A DNA stretch of 18,236 nt. Origin: a bacterium (lineage in GTDB: Bacteria > CG2-30-53-67 > CG2-30-70-394). Below are positions 6,543 through 14,700 of the stretch, piece after piece. The number at the start of each line of letters is the position of its first letter. Position 1 is the stretch's first letter. The notes beneath the pieces were generated by a model that had not been told where the DNA came from, ran no database searches, and worked only from the letters and a program-made list of their open reading frames with translations. A program made the position numbers and the translations under genes. Location of the stretch: contig JAJRSX010000043.1 in the NCBI GenBank assembly GCA_024278555.1, positions 1 through 18,236 of the forward strand. Direction: 5' to 3'.

Positions 6543-8084
6543 TCACCGGTACACCCTCATCTCACCGCTCCGATACCGTCGCCAATAGTCGTCGGCCAGG
6601 GTGCGAACCTTGGGGGCGAGGAGGCAGGCGCCGAGGATGTTCGGGAAGGCCATGGCGAGGATCATCATGTCGGAGAAGTCGAGGACGTTGGTCAGCGACG
6701 AGACCGTCCCGACGACGATGCAGCCGAGGAAGCAGATGCGGTAGCCGAGGGCGACGCGCCGCGTCTGGCCGAAGAGATAGCACGCCGCCTTCTCCCCGTA
6801 GTACGACCACGAGATCATCGTCGAGTAGGCGAAAAGAAAGACGCACACCGCGAGGACATCGGGGAACCACGGGAAGACGGTGGCGAAGGCGTAGCTGGTC
6901 ATCCGCACCCCCTCCCCGGCGGCCGGGTCGTTCCAGGCGCCGGTGACGATCACCACCATGGCGGTCATCAGGCAGACGACGATGGTGTCGATGAACGGCC
7001 CCATCATCGCCACGATCCCCTCACGCACCGGCTCGTCGGTGCGCGCCGCCGCGTGGGCGATCGCCGCCGAGCCGATCCCCGCCTCGTTGGAGAAGGCGGC
7101 GCGCTTCACCCCGGTCACCACCACCCCGAGGAAGCCGCCGAACCCCGCCTTCAGGGTGAACGCCTCAACAACGATCTGGTGCAAGACATCGGGCACGGCG
7201 CCGAGGTGGCGGACGATGATCGAGATGCAGGTGAGACAGTAGAGGAGGGCCATGAACGGCATGATCCGCACGGTCACCTCGCCGATCCGTTCGATGCCCC
7301 CGAGGATCACCAGGCCGACGAGGAAGGCGAGGCCGAGGCCGAAGAGCCACGGTGCCAGGGGTGCGCTGCACAGCCCCGGAAGCTGCCCGGCCACCTCCTG
7401 GTACGCCTGGTTCGCCTGGAACATGTTGCCGCCGCCGAACGAGCCGCCGATGCACAGGACCGCGAAGAGGAGCCCCATGAAGCGGCCGAAGCGCTTGAGA
7501 CCGCGCTCGGCGAGCCCGATCTCCAGGTAGTACATGGGGCCGCCGTGGACCGTGCCGTCGGGGAGGATGCGGCGGTAGAGCTGGGCGAGGGTGCACTCGA
7601 CGAACTTCGAGGTCATCCCGAAGGCGGCCACCGCCACCATCCAGAAGACCGCCCCGGGCCCGCCGGTCCCCACCGCCACCGCCACCCCGGCGATGTTCCC
7701 CAGCCCCACGGTGGCCGACAGGGCGGCGGTGAGCGCCTGGGCGTGGGTGATCTGGCCCGCATCCCCGGGCCGATCGTAGTGGCCGCGCACCACGGCGATG
7801 GCGTGGCGAAAGGCGCGGATGTTGATAAAGCGCATGTAGAGGGTGAAGAAGATCGCCCCCCCCACCAGGACCAGGATGATCAACGGCACCCCGTGGCGCA
7901 CCCCTGCATCGCTGCCGATCCCGGCCACCGAAAAGGGCTCCCAGAAGAGGGCCGTGCCGACCACCGCCACCAATCTGCCGACCGCACCATCGACGCGATC
8001 CGCCAGGCTCTCCGCCGCCGCCACCCCCGGCAGGGCAACCACGAGGAGGGCAAGGGCGGCGAGCCGGTGCAGTGGTCGGTGCAT
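6543..8084 (-). CDS. Sodium:alanine/glycine symporter, AGCS family, 513 aa
   Basis: A multi-spanning inner-membrane carrier that imports alanine or glycine with Na+. AGCS hallmarks are plain: TLYMRFINIRAFRHAI at 81-96, HAQALTAALSATVGLGNIAG at 114-133, GTGGPGAVFWM at 139-149, TSKFVECTLAQLYR at 158-171, GGPMYYLEIGL at 181-191, then FSNEAGIGSAAIAHAAA in the second half. About ten hydrophobic segments can be counted. The N-terminus is longer than usual and looks like a cleavable signal peptide (LAALALLVVALPGVAAA, likely cut before ES) ahead of the first conserved segment at ~40. ATG at 8084 is used; no Shine-Dalgarno is visible. Substrate specificity between alanine and glycine cannot be told from the sequence. 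Confidence 0.92.
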   Translation of the reverse strand: MHRPLHRLAALALLVVALPGVAAAESLADRVDGAVGRLVAVVGTALFWEPFSVAGIGSDAGVRHGVPLIILVLVGGAIFFTLYMRFINIRAFRHAIAVVRGHYDRPGDAGQITHAQALTAALSATVGLGNIAGVAVAVGTGGPGAVFWMVAVAAFGMTSKFVECTLAQLYRRILPDGTVHGGPMYYLEIGLAERGLKRFGRFMGLLFAVLCIGGSFGGGNMFQANQAYQEVAGQLPGLCSAPLAPWLFGLGLAFLVGLVILGGIERIGEVTVRIMPFMALLYCLTCISIIVRHLGAVPDVLHQIVVEAFTLKAGFGGFLGVVVTGVKRAAFSNEAGIGSAAIAHAAARTDEPVREGIVAMMGPFIDTIVVCLMTAMVVIVTGAWNDPAAGEGVRMTSYAFATVFPWFPDVLAVCVFLFAYSTMISWSYYGEKAACYLFGQTRRVALGYRICFLGCIVVGTVSSLTNVLDFSDMMILAMAFPNILGACLLAPKVRTLADDYWRRYRSGEMRVYR

Positions 8085-8145
8085 AACGGCGCGGAGGATG
8101 CCACGGAGACGGTGGTGGCGGGAGGGGCAACCGGGGCGCGCCCCC

Positions 8146-8550
8146 TCACGGCAATGCCGTCACCTCCGCCTCCAGATCGGTGACAAAGGCCTCGATCGCC
8201 GCCGCCTCGACGACCACGGGGTAGGCGTCGGGGGCGGTACCGGCAGCGGCCTCGTGGAGCAGGGTGAGGTGCAGGCGGTCGCCCTCCACGTCGCCGCGCA
8301 CCGACACCGCCCAGCCGAGGGTGAGGCCGGCGAACAACGACCGCTCCCGTGCCAGGCGGCGCAGGGCGCGCGCCAGGCGGGCGATCTCCCGCATCTCGGC
8401 GCCGGCCCGGTAGCTGAGGCGCAACTCGCCGCCCGCGGCCACCTCCAACAGATAGAGGACGATCCGCTGGTCCGGCCCGTCGTGGCGCCCCTCGGGGGTC
8501 AGGGTAACCCGCACGCTCTTGCCGCCGCCCTCTCCCGCCAACAAAGCCAT
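8146..8550 (-). CDS. Hypothetical protein, 134 aa
   Basis: I do not recognise this protein. It has no signal peptide or membrane segment. It reads as strands at the N-terminus (KSVRVTLTPEGRHDGPDQ), a strand-rich middle (IVLYLLEVAAGGELRLSYRA), one long Arg/Ala/Leu helix (MREIARLARALRRLARERSL), then strands and a terminal helix (AAIEAFVTDLEAEVTALP). Codon use is GC-rich at third positions like its neighbours, which supports a real gene. It lies 61 bases upstream of the symporter on the same strand and may share its transcript. ATG at 8550 lacks a Shine-Dalgarno. Likely cytoplasmic. Confidence 0.6.
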   Translation of the reverse strand: MALLAGEGGGKSVRVTLTPEGRHDGPDQRIVLYLLEVAAGGELRLSYRAGAEMREIARLARALRRLARERSLFAGLTLGWAVSVRGDVEGDRLHLTLLHEAAAGTAPDAYPVVVEAAAIEAFVTDLEAEVTALP

Positions 8551-8584
8551 GACCGAAAGGTTACCGGCGCTCCGCCCACGATGG

Positions 8585-8660
8585 GAGGGGGGTGGGCCCG
8601 CGGCGCGAGCGGGGGTGGGGGGTGATGCCGGCCTGTGGACGACGATGTGGGGCCGGGGAA
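8585..8660. repeat. Partial intergenic element, copy C
   Basis: GGGTGGGGGGTGATGCCGGC followed by CTGTGGACGACGATG matches the left half of the element near 11601 (GGGTAGGGGTGGTGCCGGCC then TGCGGCCGGCGATGATCG), with the same order of a G-rich arm, a GCCGGCC block and a CGATG block. The right half with GCAGGGCCGTCCA is missing; a REP-like pair begins immediately after. It is judged to be a decayed or truncated copy. Confidence 0.35.
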
Positions 8661-8662
8661 AC

Positions 8663-8750
8663 GGTAGGAACGGGTTGCACCCGCGATCCGGGGCCGCCGG
8701 CCCCGGCCGGCCCTCCGGGTCGGAATCGGGGGTACAACCCCCTCCTACCG
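8663..8750. repeat. Back-to-back pair of REP-like hairpins
   Basis: The left unit, GGTAGGAACGGGTTGCACCC then GCGATCCG (8663-8690), and the reverse complement of the right unit, GGTAGGAGGGGGTTGTACCC then CCGATTCCG (8720-8750), are two copies of one sequence facing each other. Each carries its own small hairpin (CGGGTtgcACCCG and GGGGGTacaACCCCC), with a GC-palindromic linker of GGCCGG blocks between. This is the architecture of paired REP/BIME elements. It lies 78 bases downstream of the stop codon of the Omp85 gene and upstream of the small hypothetical gene, and may end transcription or protect mRNA. Confidence 0.75.
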
Positions 8751-8827
8751 GAGGCTAGGAGCCTGTCGGCCATTGGCCCGATCTACTGCGGGAAAGCGGA
8801 TCTCGGCCCGGATCACGCCCCGCTCGG

Positions 8828-11527
8828 CTAAAACGCCTGCCCCAGCGAGAGGTGGAGTTCGCCCCGCCCCTCGCTGCCGCGGCGGTTGAGCTTGATCCCG
8901 TAATCCAGCCGCAGGGGGCCCACCGGGGTACGGATACGCAGGCCGAGGCCAAGGGTGCGACGGAGGCGGCCCAGCCGCTCCAGCGGGTCGCGGTTGGCGA
9001 AGACGTTGCCGATGTCGGTGAAGACGACACCGCGCAGGAGGCGGTAGATGGGGAACCGCTCCTCCACGTTGAGGAGCAAGAACGAGGTGCCGCCGAGCTG
9101 GTCGCTGGAGTCGCCGGCGAGTTCGTCCTGGCGGAAGGCGCGCAGGGTCGAGGCGCCGCCGAGAAAGTAGCGCACCTGGATCGGCTCGTCCTCGCCGGCG
9201 CGGGTGGTGACGATGGAGCCGGCGCGCACCCCGAGGGCGGTGGTCCAGCCCGGGCGCGGGGTGAAGTAGGCGGCCGCCTGGCCGCCGACCTTCACGAAGT
9301 TGCGCTCCGACAGGAGCAGATCGGTGGACCACTGGACGTCGCTCCCCACCACCCAGCCGTGGGTCGGGTCCAGCGGGTTGTCGCGCCCCTCCCAGAGGAG
9401 GGAGGCGATGCCGCTCGCCAGGCCGATGCGTCCGAGGTCGGCGTCGGTCACCCGCACCTCGCCGGTGACGTTGGAGAGGCTGGAGTTGTCGTACTGGAAG
9501 CCGAGGGAGGCGTGGAGGTGGGGGAAGATCTCCCGTTCGAGGATCGCCGAGGTACCGATGGTGGTCTTGGTGAAGTTCTCGAACTCGCGGTTCACCTGTA
9601 CCGCGTTGACGAGCAAGCCGGTGTGGCTGTCCAAGAGGCGCGGCTCGCGCCCCGACAGCGACACGGTCCGCTCGATCGCCGACAGACGGGTAAGGAAGGC
9701 GACCGGCCGACTGTGGCCGAAGGGGCTGAGGTGGGAGATCTCGACGGTGGTCCGGAGGTTCTCGGCGCTGCCGAAGCCGATCGACCACGCCACCGCCCCC
9801 TGCTTACCCTCGTCCAGGTCGACCACCACGTCGCGGACGGCGGCGCCGGCCAGCAGCGGGTCGGGTGCCACCTCCACCTGCTCGAAGAGGCCGAGGCGGG
9901 CGAGGGCCTGGCGGGTCTCGTGGAGGCGGGCCGGGTCGAGGGGGTCGCCCTCCCGGTAGCGCAGCTCACGCCGCACCACCGCCTCGGCGGTGCGGTCGAG
10001 GCCGCGAATGTGGGTCGCGCCGATGCGCGATTGCACCCCCTCCTCGACGGTCAGCTCCAGCCGCCACCGCCCCTCTCCCAGGGGGGCGAGGTGGCTCTGC
10101 ACCCGCGCCTCCAGAAAGCCTCGCTGGCGGTAGGTGGTGACCATCTTCCGGCGCAGGTCGCGCAGGGCCGGGAGGAGCAGGGGTGACGGCGTCTTGAGGC
10201 CGGCGAGCAGGGTGTCCCGGTCGATGGCGTGGGCGCCGGTGAGGGTGACCTCCGCCACCATCGCCACCGGCCCCGGCTCCACTGCCACGTCGACCACCAT
10301 GCCCGCGTCGGTGCGGTGCGCCTCGTAGCGGACCAGGCGCGCCTGGTAGTGGCCCAGGAGGCGCAGGCGGGCCTCGATCGCCGCCCGGTCCGCCTCGAAG
10401 AGGTCGCGCCGAAACCACGCCGGACGGCCGAAGGAGCGATGTCGGGCCAGGGCCATCACCTGACGGATCGTCTCCCCGTCGACCTCGCCACCGGCATCGA
10501 TGTGGATCGCCGCCACCGGGATCCGCCGCCCCTCGTGGCAGCGCACCACCAGCCGCTGCTCGCCGGGCCGCGCCCCCGGCCGCACCTCCTGGACCTCAAC
10601 CCGGGCGTCGTACCCCTCGCCCCGGTAGAGCGCCACCAGGGCTGCGGCCATCTGCTTGCGACCGGCACCATCGAGGTTGGTGTGGCGCGCCAGGTCAAGA
10701 CCGTCGACCACCTCCCGTCGCGACAGGGCATGGTTTCCCTCCACCTCCACCACGGTCCGGATCCCCGGTTCGATGGGGACCACCAACCGCCCCCAGCGGC
10801 TCCCCGCCTCCGCCTCCACCATAATCGGTCCCACCGTCGCATCCAGGTAGCCGCGCCGCCGCAGGACCTCGGTGAGCCGCGCCGCGTGGTCGTCGAAGGC
10901 GACCGGCCTGAGGTGGTCACCGAAATGGAGGCCGAGGGTCCAGCGCAACCGCCACCGGGCCATCGGTAGGGGGCCGGTGAAGCGGACCCCGGTGAGACGC
11001 AGGGGTGGCCCCGGCTCGATACGGAAGGTGACCGACACGGCGCGCTCCGCCGCCACCTCCTCCACCTCCGTTGCCACCAATGCCTGGGGATACCCCTCCC
11101 CGTGATAGAGGGCGCGCAACTGCTCCGGCGCCGCCGCCAGAACAGCGCGATCCAGCGGCCTGCCCGCCGCCAGCCCCACCGCCTGGCGCAGGGTCTGGAG
11201 CGGGAAGTGGCGGTCGGTGAAACGGAGGCGACGGAGGAAGGTCCGGTCGACACCGTGGTAGACGAGGCGGACCCCGTCGCCCTCCTCCACCACCTCAAGG
11301 CGAACATCGTCAAAGGCGCCGGTGGCGTAGAGCCGCTTCAGGTCCGCGTCCGCCAGCTCCGCCGAGTACGGGTCGCCGGGACGCTGGTGGAGGATCGCCT
11401 GGAAGGCGGCGGGCGGCCGCCGCACCGCCTCCACCTCCACCGCCACGATCCGCGGGGTCGCCGCCGCCGGGGTCACCACCCCGAGCAGCAACGCCACCCC
11501 GACCCATCCGCGAACGATCCATCCCAT
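8828..11527 (-). CDS. tamA: Omp85-family outer-membrane protein (BamA/TamA type) with seven POTRA domains, 899 aa
   Basis: A beta-barrel assembly or translocation protein of the outer membrane. Residues 1-23 are a signal peptide (WVGVALLLGVVTPAAA). Seven POTRA-like units follow, each starting with a strand and ending in GYxxA/VxFxVxEG-type blocks: about 26-97, 98-174, 175-256, 257-334, 335-419, 420-498 and 499-573. The barrel spans ~578-899. It has FLGGASTLRAFRQDEL at 788-803 (the loop-6 motif, here RAF where RGF or RGY is usual), FTDIGNVF at 836-843, RTPVGPLRLDYGIKL at 866-880, and a terminal phenylalanine, the usual barrel C-terminal signal. BamA has five POTRAs and TamA three, so this is a longer variant. 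Its position next to tamB favours a TamA-like role. ATG at 11527 has no clear Shine-Dalgarno. Family is certain; TamA versus BamA is inferred from context. Confidence 0.88.
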   Translation of the reverse strand: MGWIVRGWVGVALLLGVVTPAAATPRIVAVEVEAVRRPPAAFQAILHQRPGDPYSAELADADLKRLYATGAFDDVRLEVVEEGDGVRLVYHGVDRTFLRRLRFTDRHFPLQTLRQAVGLAAGRPLDRAVLAAAPEQLRALYHGEGYPQALVATEVEEVAAERAVSVTFRIEPGPPLRLTGVRFTGPLPMARWRLRWTLGLHFGDHLRPVAFDDHAARLTEVLRRRGYLDATVGPIMVEAEAGSRWGRLVVPIEPGIRTVVEVEGNHALSRREVVDGLDLARHTNLDGAGRKQMAAALVALYRGEGYDARVEVQEVRPGARPGEQRLVVRCHEGRRIPVAAIHIDAGGEVDGETIRQVMALARHRSFGRPAWFRRDLFEADRAAIEARLRLLGHYQARLVRYEAHRTDAGMVVDVAVEPGPVAMVAEVTLTGAHAIDRDTLLAGLKTPSPLLLPALRDLRRKMVTTYRQRGFLEARVQSHLAPLGEGRWRLELTVEEGVQSRIGATHIRGLDRTAEAVVRRELRYREGDPLDPARLHETRQALARLGLFEQVEVAPDPLLAGAAVRDVVVDLDEGKQGAVAWSIGFGSAENLRTTVEISHLSPFGHSRPVAFLTRLSAIERTVSLSGREPRLLDSHTGLLVNAVQVNREFENFTKTTIGTSAILEREIFPHLHASLGFQYDNSSLSNVTGEVRVTDADLGRIGLASGIASLLWEGRDNPLDPTHGWVVGSDVQWSTDLLLSERNFVKVGGQAAAYFTPRPGWTTALGVRAGSIVTTRAGEDEPIQVRYFLGGASTLRAFRQDELAGDSSDQLGGTSFLLLNVEERFPIYRLLRGVVFTDIGNVFANRDPLERLGRLRRTLGLGLRIRTPVGPLRLDYGIKLNRRGSEGRGELHLSLGQAF

Positions 11528-11575
11528 GGCGCGCGGGAGCGTAGCGTGGCAGGAGGGCGGCGGACAGCCGGTGTA

Positions 11576-11609
11576 GGGAGTAGGGAAATAGGGAAATAGG
11601 GGGTAGGGG
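11576..11609 (+). repeat. G-quadruplex-capable GGG array
   Basis: Four G-tracts at 11576-11578, 11583-11585, 11591-11593 and 11599-11603, with loops of 4, 5 and 5 bases (AGTA, AAATA, AAATA), meet the canonical G3N1-7 rule; a fifth tract follows at 11606-11609. The AAATAGGG unit is a direct repeat. It is 49 bases upstream of the Omp85 start codon; the gene is on the minus strand, so its transcript would carry the C-rich complement. Confidence 0.6.
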
Positions 11610-11747
11610 TGGTGCCGGCCTGCGGCCGGCGATGATCGTTTCGTGGGCGCCTTCCAGCGGCATGTTCATTCGGCCCGCAGGGCCGTCCATCCCCCCATCC
11701 CTCATCCCCCACCCCCCATCCCTGCGCGCGCAGCGCGCCCCGCGCGC
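11599..11747. repeat. MITE-like intergenic element, copy B, with two perfect hairpins
   Basis: It contains GCCGGCC-tgc-GGCCGGC (11614-11630) and CGGCCC-gca-GGGCCG (11671-11685), both perfect stems with three-base loops. G-rich sequence lies on the left and C-rich CCCATCCC sequence on the right, again complementary in outline. The 3' part shares GCAGGGCCGTCCA and the CATCCC-GC-rich tail with the element at 6390-6542. It fills the gap between tamB and the Omp85 gene, right up to the tamB stop, so it could act as a terminator or processing site between them. Confidence 0.6.
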
Positions 11748-14700
11748 CTAAAAGCGGAACTCGTACCGGAGATCCCCCCCCACCGAGCCGATCTCGTTCT
11801 TGCCGCCGCGCGCCTCCCAGGCGGGGGAGAGGCGGTAGCGGAGCTCGATCACCGGCTCCTCGTTGGAGACGAAGCTGGTGGAGTAGATGAGCGACAGGCG
11901 GTCGGCGAGGTCCTTGCCGAGGGTGAGGCGGGGGGAGACGACGTTCGTCTGGGAGACGGCAAAGGGGTCCACGTCGATCCGGTCGAGGGTCAACAGCCGC
12001 TCCAGCGGCGCCCCGAGGAGCTCACCCCCCGACCCGAAACCGCGGCGCAGGCCGTGGGTGACCATGGAGAGCAGCCGCTCGGTCGCCTCTTCCCCCACCG
12101 CCCCCCCCACCGCGCCGCCCGCCACCGCGGCGAGGATGACCGACTCGTCCAGGGGCGGCGTCGAGCTCGCCTGCAGGGCGAGGTCATCCACCGGGCCGCT
12201 GGCGGTGAGGGTGACGTGGTAGTTCCGCGGTGCCCCGCCCACCATGGTGGCGGTGGTACCGCCGAAGGGCGCGGCGCTGAAGTCCCGCAGGACCGTCTCC
12301 CCCTGGGCGTCGATGAGCGGCTCGATCCCCTCCGGATCGACGAAGGTGACCGACACCGAGGTGAGGTGGATGTCGCGATCGCGCAGGTGCAGGGTGCCGC
12401 TGGAGCCGCTGAGGGATCCCACCACCCCGGGGGCGGTGACCGGTCCGAGGAGGGTCACCTCACCACCGAGGATCAGGTCGAGGAGGTCATTGTTGACCTC
12501 CACCGTCTGCGGCGCGCGCAGGCGCAGGTCGAGGGTGGCCCCCCCGGCGGCCGACGGCGCCGCCCCGCGGGCAAGGGCGCCGGTGTCGAACCCCTTGGTG
12601 TAGCGCAGACGGCGCACCACCAGGTCGCCGCCGACCACCAGCGCCGCAGGCGGACCGCGCAGGGCCAGGTCGCCCTCCACCATCGCCTCGGCCCCCCCAA
12701 TCTCCACCCCCACGCCGGCGAGGCGGGTGTCGAGGACCAGGTGGTCGACCCCGGTGGGGCCGAGGCGGACGAAGCCGTCTCCCTCCACCGTGCCGTCGCC
12801 GAGGCGGCCGTGGAGGCCGTCGATGAGGAGGTGCTGGCCGGAGAAGATCCCCTCCGCCGCCACCCCCTCCAGGCGCAGGTCGAGGCCGGGCACCGGCGCG
12901 CTCCCGTCACGGAGGACGGCGCCGCCGGAGATCTCCGGCAGCGCCGTGGTCCCGGCCACCTCGGCGTAGACCGACAGCCCCCCCTCCACCCCGGCGAGGC
13001 GTGGGTCGCGGCGGGCGAGCGCCGCGAGGTCTGCGTCCGCCTGCACGGTGACCGCGAGGGGGCCACCGGGATTGAACCAACCATCGATCGTCCCGCCGAC
13101 GCCGACGCCGGCCACCGCCAGGTCGTGGAGGTGGAGCCCCCCCTCCTGCCACACCACCTGCGCCGGGGTGTCGATGGCCACCAGGGTGGTCCCGGCGGCG
13201 TGCGCCTTCAGCCCGTCGAGCTCCACCTCCACCCGCAGCGCCTCGGCCGGCTCGATCCGCCCGCCGACGCGAAAGGTCCCGGTCGCCTCACCCCCCACCC
13301 CGAGGGCAACCAGCCGCGCCGGCAGGGCGCCCCGGAGACGGCCGAGCTCGAAGTAGTCGAAGCGGCCTCCGCCGCTCGCCGAGCCGTCCGCGGCCACCGC
13401 GCCGTCGCCGATGAGGGTGGCGCCCGCCGCCCGCGCCTGCCAGCGCACCGCCCCATCCGCCCCGGTCACGGTGAGCTCCATGGGGGCGAGGTCGATCCCC
13501 CATGCCGACACCTTCGGCAGGTGGCCGGTCACCGCCACGCGCACCGGTGCCGGGGTGTGCAGGCGAAAGTCGATGTCCCCGTGGCCGGCGAGATAGGGCC
13601 ACCGGTCGAGGTAGCGGATCGCCGCGAAGTCGATCCCCTTGGAGCTCAGGCGGAGGTCGACGCCGTCGTGGCCGGCGACCAGCTCACCGCGCACCGGCGG
13701 GCCGCCGGCGGCCGGCCACCCCACCATCTCCCCCACCCTGCCCCCCTCGCCGTCGAGGTGCAGGCAGCCGGCGAAGCGCGCCAAGTTCTCCCCCTCAACG
13801 GCGATCCCCTCACCGCCGATCGGGCCGTCGAAGCGCCACCCGCCGCCGCGGCCGGTGACCCGCCCCTCCCCCCACGTCTCCCCGTGCAGGGGGATCCCCA
13901 GGAGCTGCGCCAGATCGCGGCTCTCCGCCGAGGCGATCGCCACGTCGAGGTCGAGGGCGGCGTGGGCGCCGATGGTGCCGGAGACCCTCCCCTCGCCGGT
14001 GGCCATGCGGACGATCCCATCGCGCAGGGTAAGCGGCCCGGCCGCTGGCCGCGCAAAGGCGACGGTGACCCTGGCCGGGGGGAGGCGGTTGAGGATCGCG
14101 CCGGGGTGGCCGGCCGCCTCCGCCTCGCTCAGGCCGCGGCCGCGGATCAACCCCGACGCCTCTCCCTCCACCGTCGTACCCGTGCCGCGCCGATAGTCGA
14201 AGCGGCCGGACAGGGTGGTGGACATCTGAAACGGCAGGTCCGGGAGCGGCTCGCCCCAGCGGGCGCAGGCGGTGCGCAGGTTCGCCCAGGTGAGGTCGGC
14301 GACGGTGAGCTCCCCGTCGGCGGCGCCGGGAGCGATCGTCGCCGCCCCGGTCACCCGCGCCCCCTCCACCACCCCGTCGATATTGGTGAGCCGCACCCCC
14401 CGGCGATCGCCGTCGACGGCCGCCACCACCTGCTGGAGCTCGACGGCGCCGCGGCGCACCTCGGCGAGGCCGATCCGGCCGGCCACGTGCGGATCCGCCA
14501 GGGGCCCGCCACCGGTAACCTGGAGGTGGAGGGTGCCGGCCAGGGGCGCCACCTGCGGCACGATCGGGACCACCTCGGCCAGGTCGACCGAGCCCCCAAG
14601 GCGCCACGTCGCCTCACCCTCCGCCCAGCGGCCGCCGCCGGTGAGGCGGCTACCGTGGCTCGCCACCACCAGGTGGGAGAGGCGCACCCCCTCCGTTCCC

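Noticed and set aside
6390-8183. Long plus-strand open frame opposite the symporter
   Set aside because: The product is His/Asp/Glu-rich without a fold; the minus strand has an unmistakable AGCS protein.
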